In this document: positions 5,949-9,055 of the stretch, in pieces
Layout: every line of letters starts with the position of its first letter
Numbering within the stretch: position 1 is the stretch's first letter
Source of the DNA: Polyangiaceae bacterium
Lineage (GTDB): Bacteria > Myxococcota > Polyangia > Polyangiales > Polyangiaceae
Assembly: GCA_025936205.1 (NCBI GenBank)
Contig: JAICTU010000377.1
Location: forward strand, 1-9,055
Direction: 5' to 3'
DNA: 9,055 bases
Notes under the pieces: generated by a model
Told to the model about the DNA's origin: nothing
The model's input: only the letters and a program-made list of their open reading frames with translations
Databases searched by the model: none
Position numbers and translations under genes: made by a program

Positions 5949-7233
5949 ACCAGAGCTGTAGCTTGCGCGCGAGCCGCGCGCGCCGCCGAGCGTCTGCTTC
6001 GTCGGACTCGGTCGTGCCCTGGGCAAGCCACTCCAGAGCGCGCGCGGGACGTCCCAGACGGTGCTCGTAGAGCTTCGCCAGCTCCAGGCGCGCCGGGGGG
6101 TCGTCGACCTGCGCGCAGAGCTGCTCGAGGTCGGCAATCGCCGCCTGCGCGTCGCCGCGGGCCTTGGCCAGCTCGGCGCGGATGCGCAGCGCGTCGATGC
6201 CGCCGCCGCGCTCGCAGGCGGCTTGCGCCGCCCGCTCGGCCTCGAGCGTGGCCCCGGCGCGGCGCAGTGTACGCGCCAGGCCTGCCAGATCCTCGCCATG
6301 GAGCGCCGGCGCGCGCTGCCCGTACAGCCCGACGAGGCCGAGCATGGACTGCACGTCCCACAGGTTGTGAGCCACCACTGCATTGATGCCGGACGTATCC
6401 GCTGATCGCAGAAAATGCCCGTACACCGCCGCCACCTGGGCGCCGTCGATGTCGGGTCCGCGATCGAATCCGAGCACCTGGCTCTCCAGGCGTTTCAAAT
6501 TGCAGCGACCGAGGCGATCTCGATGCAGGCGGCGCGCAACATGCAACAGGTCGAGATGCGGCCGCTGCGGCAGACGCGGCAAGCGATGCATCACCATGCG
6601 CCCGTCGAGCAGCGGTTGGTCGAAAGACTTGCCGTTGAAGCTGATGATCAGGCTCGCGGCGTGGAAGCGCTCCTGTACGCGCTCCAGTAGTGCGCGCTCA
6701 TGGCTCGGCTCGAACAGCAACAGCTGCTCCAGCAGTGCACCCTGCTCCGGAGCCCAGCTCGCCATGCCGACCAGAAAGGCCAGCGTCCCGGCGCCCGCCA
6801 GGCCTGTCGTCTCCGTGTCCAGGAACAGCCAGGTCTCTGGTGCCGAGAGGGCTACGCTGGCGTCCAGGGCCAGCTCCGCGAGCACCGCAGGCTGCGCGCG
6901 CTCCAGCTGATCGAGGCGGACCTGTCCGATGCGGTGCGCCCCCGTCAGGCGCTCGATGCGCTGCCAGAGCGGGCCGGCGGGCTGCTCCTTGCGCACGAAG
7001 GGCAGCTGTTGCAGCTGGCGCTGCCGGAGCCGTTGACCGGGAACGCGCGGAGCCGGGCCGCGAGAGACATCGCCGCGCGTGAGCAGCGCGTGCAGCTGCT
7101 CCCGCAGCTCGGCGAGCTGGGGGCGTGCCGGGCTGGGAGGCGGCGCCGGCAGCGCCGTCACGGCAGAGGGAGCGGTGGCAACTGGGTCCGTCGCGGCGGC
7201 CTCCAGCCGCGCCAGGCGGCGCGAAAACGTCAT
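5947..7233 (-). CDS. RNase H-like (YprB/RNase_H_2 type) 3'-5' exonuclease-like protein with TPR-like tail
   Basis: The 428-residue protein has a predicted DEDD-type exonuclease fold acting on nucleic acid; the true substrate is unknown. Residues 1-80 are Ala/Pro/Gln-rich and poorly conserved in style. GPLWQRIERL and GQVRL (about 87-107) form a short conserved-looking lead. The nuclease domain is about 134-305: WLFLDTETTGLAG gives D139 and E141 (Exo I), ISFNGKSFDQPLL gives N200 and D205 (Exo II), HLDLLH adds D228, and VVAHNLWDVQSM gives H289 and D293 (Exo III). All expected metal ligands are present. Residues 310-405 are Ala-rich paired helices with GDAQAAIADLEQL and GRPARALEWL, which look like degenerate tetratricopeptide repeats. 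The family resembles Bacillus YprB, whose role is not settled as far as I know. leuS follows after 12 nt. The ATG at 7233 is preceded by a G-rich run, and MTFSRRLARLEAA is a plausible start. Confidence 0.87.
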   Translation of the reverse strand: MTFSRRLARLEAAATDPVATAPSAVTALPAPPPSPARPQLAELREQLHALLTRGDVSRGPAPRVPGQRLRQRQLQQLPFVRKEQPAGPLWQRIERLTGAHRIGQVRLDQLERAQPAVLAELALDASVALSAPETWLFLDTETTGLAGAGTLAFLVGMASWAPEQGALLEQLLLFEPSHERALLERVQERFHAASLIISFNGKSFDQPLLDGRMVMHRLPRLPQRPHLDLLHVARRLHRDRLGRCNLKRLESQVLGFDRGPDIDGAQVAAVYGHFLRSADTSGINAVVAHNLWDVQSMLGLVGLYGQRAPALHGEDLAGLARTLRRAGATLEAERAAQAACERGGGIDALRIRAELAKARGDAQAAIADLEQLCAQVDDPPARLELAKLYEHRLGRPARALEWLAQGTTESDEADARRRARLARKLQLW

Positions 7234-7276
7234 CCCCCGCCCCCGCCTGCAGGAGGTTGAGCTGCGGCCACTGCCC

Positions 7277-7303
7277 TTGACATCAGTTCAGAGGGCGTAG
7301 ACT
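7277..7303 (+). promoter_or_regulatory. Candidate coaE promoter in the divergent region
   Basis: TTGACA (7277-7282) is a perfect -35 match. TAGACT (7298-7303) is a 4/6 match to the -10 element at a short 15-nt spacing, 35 nt before the coaE ATG. On the other strand a much weaker pair, TTGCTT (7327-7322) and TAGTCT (7304-7299) with 17-nt spacing, would point toward the exonuclease-leuS operon and share the -10 bases. The consensus is from other bacteria, so this is tentative. Confidence 0.4.
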
Positions 7304-7338
7304 AGGGGTTCAGGTCTTCCGAAGCAAATCTAGCGCAC

Positions 7339-7986
7339 ATGCAGCAGACTCCACGGGTGCGAGTGTTCGGGCTTACCGGCGGCATCGCTTCGGGCAAGAG
7401 CAGCGTCGCTGCTCACTGGCGGGGTCGCGGCCTGCCGGTCATCGACGCCGACACGCTCGCCCGCGAGGTCGTAGCCCCCGGCAGCGAGGGTCTCACGGCC
7501 ATCCTCAGCGCGTTCGGCAGCGACCTGCTGCAGGGCGGATTGCTGAACCGAAAAGAGCTGGGGCGACGTGTATTTGGGAACAAGGATCAACTGCAGCTTC
7601 TCGAGTCCATCACCCACCCCCGGATCGAGGCGCTGCGGCAGCAGCGGCTCGCTGAGCTGAGGGCCCGCGGAGAGCCGCTGGCCTGCGCCGAGATCCCTCT
7701 GCTGTTCGAGAAGCACATGGAGGCGGAGCTCCGCCCGGTCGTGCTCGTCAGCGTACCGGAGGCGCTGCAGCTCGAACGCGCGACGCGGCGCGACGGCAGC
7801 GCTCCCGCGGACCTGCAGGCACGCATCGACGCGCAGCTTCCGCTCTCCGAGAAGCGCGCTCGCGCGGACTACGTGATCGACAATCGAGGAACGCTCGAGG
7901 AGCTGCGAGCTGCCGCGGACGCGGTGCTCGCACAGGTCTGCCAGGCCTCGGGGATTGCCCCCGCTCGCTACGGTTTGCCCCGATAG
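7339..7986 (+). CDS. coaE: Dephospho-CoA kinase
   Basis: The 215-residue cytoplasmic enzyme carries out the last step of coenzyme A synthesis, using ATP to phosphorylate the 3'-hydroxyl of the ribose in dephospho-CoA. The Walker A loop is GGIASGKSS at 14-22 with K20, preceded by VFGLTGG. The family signature VIDADTLAREVV follows with D36 and D38. Further landmarks are GLLNRKELGRRVFGN, ITHPRIE, the PLLFE strand of the substrate lid region, and the C-terminal YVIDNRGTLEELR. Length is normal for the family (about 200 residues). The start has no strong Shine-Dalgarno; a GTG at 7357 is an alternative that would drop six residues and still keep the P-loop. It is divergent from the exonuclease-leuS operon and convergent with folD, and seems to be a single-gene unit. 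Confidence 0.97.
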   Translation: MQQTPRVRVFGLTGGIASGKSSVAAHWRGRGLPVIDADTLAREVVAPGSEGLTAILSAFGSDLLQGGLLNRKELGRRVFGNKDQLQLLESITHPRIEALRQQRLAELRARGEPLACAEIPLLFEKHMEAELRPVVLVSVPEALQLERATRRDGSAPADLQARIDAQLPLSEKRARADYVIDNRGTLEELRAAADAVLAQVCQASGIAPARYGLPR

Positions 7987-8032
7987 GGTTTCGCCGTGCC
8001 CCGCTGCGCTGTGAAGGGCACGGGCGAAACCC
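7986..8032. terminator. Long hairpin after coaE, between convergent coaE and folD
   Basis: GGGTTTCGCCGTGCCC (7986-8001) pairs with the segment 8016-8032, giving a 16-bp stem with one bulged G and a 14-nt loop. The left arm begins at the last base of the coaE stop codon. The position suits a two-way terminator for coaE and folD. There is no T run on the plus side. The left arm's CGTGCCCC (7996-8003) can also pair with GGGGCACG at 8044-8051. Confidence 0.65.
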
Positions 8033-8056
8033 GGCACGAACTTGGGGCACGAGGTG

Positions 8057-8908
8057 CTAGGAGTTCTCGCGCAGCGACGCGGCGCGCAAAGTGTTGTCGA
8101 GCAGCATCGCGATGGTCATCGGGCCCACCCCGCCCGGCACGGGGGTGATGGCGCCCGCCACGGTGCTGGCGCTGGCAAAGTCGACGTCACCGAAGAGCTT
8201 GCCGTCGGCGCCCCGGTGCATACCAACGTCGATCACCGTGGCCCCCGGCTTGATCCAGCTGCCCTCGACCAAGCGCGGCTGGCCTGCCGCCACGATCAGC
8301 ACATCCGCCTCGCGACAGCGCGCCGGCAGGTCACGACTGCGCGAGTGTGCGAGGGTCACGGTGGCATGCGCGCCGAGCAACAGGGCCGCCATGGGCTTGC
8401 CCACGATGTTGCTGCGCCCGACGACCAATGCCCGCACACCTTCCAACGGGATCTCGGCGCTGCGCAGCAGGTGCAGGCACCCGCGCGGCGTGCACGGCAC
8501 GAGCGCATCGCGGCCGGACCAGAGCTTGCCGACGTTGACCGGGTGGAAGCCATCGACATCCTTCGCTGGATCGACGCTCTCCAGCAGCGGGTCGACCGGG
8601 ATGTGCTTGGGCAGCGGCAGCTGCACCAGGATGCCATCTACCGCGGGATCGCGGTTCAGACGATCGATGAGAGCGTGCAGCTCGGCGGCGCTGGTGGTGG
8701 CGGGCAGCCGGTGTACCTCACCGCGCATGCCGGCCTCGATCACGGCCTTTTCCTTGTTGCGGACGTACACGGCCGAGGCCGGGTCGTCCCCCACCAGGAC
8801 CACGTGCAGCGCCGGCACGCGCGAATGGGCCTCCAGAAAGCGGCGCACGCCGCTCGCCACGTCGATGCGCAGCGCTCGAGCGATGGCCTTACCGTCGATC
8901 AGCTTCAT
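8057..8908 (-). CDS. folD: Bifunctional methylenetetrahydrofolate dehydrogenase / methenyltetrahydrofolate cyclohydrolase
   Basis: The 283-residue cytoplasmic enzyme interconverts 5,10-methylene-, 5,10-methenyl- and 10-formyl-tetrahydrofolate using NADP(H), supplying one-carbon units for purines and formyl-methionine. The catalytic region is intact: VGDDPAS at 39-45, Y48 and K52 (YVRNK), Q96 in VQLPLP, and D119 in [12 protein letters not shown]. The nucleotide-binding half has [11 protein letters not shown] at 162-172 and AHSR at 187-190, and ends with [11 protein letters not shown] and LLDNT. Length matches the family. The start codon at 8908 gives the usual [10 protein letters not shown]; a weak AAAGAG lies upstream. 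The stop of another minus-strand gene lies 12 nt before it, so folD is probably the second or later gene of an operon that continues past the right edge. Confidence 0.98.
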   Translation of the reverse strand: MKLIDGKAIARALRIDVASGVRRFLEAHSRVPALHVVLVGDDPASAVYVRNKEKAVIEAGMRGEVHRLPATTSAAELHALIDRLNRDPAVDGILVQLPLPKHIPVDPLLESVDPAKDVDGFHPVNVGKLWSGRDALVPCTPRGCLHLLRSAEIPLEGVRALVVGRSNIVGKPMAALLLGAHATVTLAHSRSRDLPARCREADVLIVAAGQPRLVEGSWIKPGATVIDVGMHRGADGKLFGDVDFASASTVAGAITPVPGGVGPMTIAMLLDNTLRAASLRENS

Positions 8909-8920
8909 GTCAGTACTCTT

Positions 8921-9055
8921 TCATTCGATGACGGTCGTGACGAGCGTCAGTGCTCCGGCCGCGACGTGCACGTCCACGTTGCGGCTGGCCCCGCGCACCT
9001 GCGCCGTGATCGTGGTCGCGACGCCGGGATAGGCGCTCGCCGCGAGGTTGACCAG
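8921..9055 (-). CDS. C-terminal end of an unidentified protein upstream of folD (partial)
   Basis: An open minus-strand frame enters from the right edge and ends at TGA (8923-8921), giving the last 44 residues of a protein. All but four of the 44 codons end in G or C, as in the confirmed genes. The peptide alternates small polar and hydrophobic residues (VATTITAQV, NVDVHV, ALTLVTTVIE), which suggests beta strands. I do not recognise the family. The 12-nt gap to folD suggests the same operon. The short length keeps confidence moderate. Confidence 0.6.
   Translation of the reverse strand: MVNLAASAYPGVATTITAQVRGASRNVDVHVAAGALTLVTTVIE

Noticed and set aside
4594..5961. Long plus-strand open frame (455 codons) opposite leuS
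   Set aside because: It lies wholly antisense to a textbook LeuRS. It is rich in His, Arg, Ala and Val as expected from the reverse of a GC-rich gene, and shows no domain.
5142..6383. Minus-strand open frame (413 codons) spanning the leuS and exonuclease junction
   Set aside because: It overlaps two recognised genes in another frame and is made mainly of Arg, Ser, Ala and Thr, typical of a GC-rich out-of-frame reading.
8091..9032. Plus-strand open frame (313 codons) opposite folD
   Set aside because: folD is complete with all catalytic residues. This frame is a Ser/Thr/Arg-rich antisense shadow with no motifs.

Overview
The window is about 9 kb of GC-rich bacterial chromosome (third codon positions almost all G or C in real genes). 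It looks like ordinary core genome with some lineage-specific genes. A Ser/Gly-linker, cysteine-rich lipoprotein, a parvulin with a Pro-rich linker and a response-regulator-first histidine kinase together suggest a myxobacterium, probably of the Polyangia/Polyangiales type. This is inferred from gene style only; no rRNA is present.

Layout from left to right. A REC-HisKA-HATPase sensor kinase (minus strand, cut by the left edge) is divergent from an exported PpiC-type prolyl isomerase (plus). A cysteine-rich lipoprotein (plus) follows. It converges on a minus-strand block across a strong hairpin. Read in its own direction, that block is an RNase H-like exonuclease with a TPR-like tail, then leuS 12 nt later, then a DUF72 protein. 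The exonuclease gene is divergent from coaE (plus, dephospho-CoA kinase). coaE converges on folD (minus) across a second long hairpin. folD lies 12 nt after the end of another minus-strand gene that is cut by the right edge.

Together the genes cover signalling (kinase), envelope protein folding and surface display (PpiC, lipoprotein), translation (leuS), nucleic acid processing (RNase H-like), CoA synthesis (coaE) and one-carbon metabolism (folD). No mobile element, CRISPR array, tRNA, rRNA or phage gene was seen, and there is no gene-free stretch longer than 300 bases. I did not find a convincing new multi-gene system. The best leads are the poorly characterised exonuclease coupled to leuS, the cysteine-rich lipoprotein beside the parvulin, the sensorless kinase, and the hairpins at the two convergent junctions.
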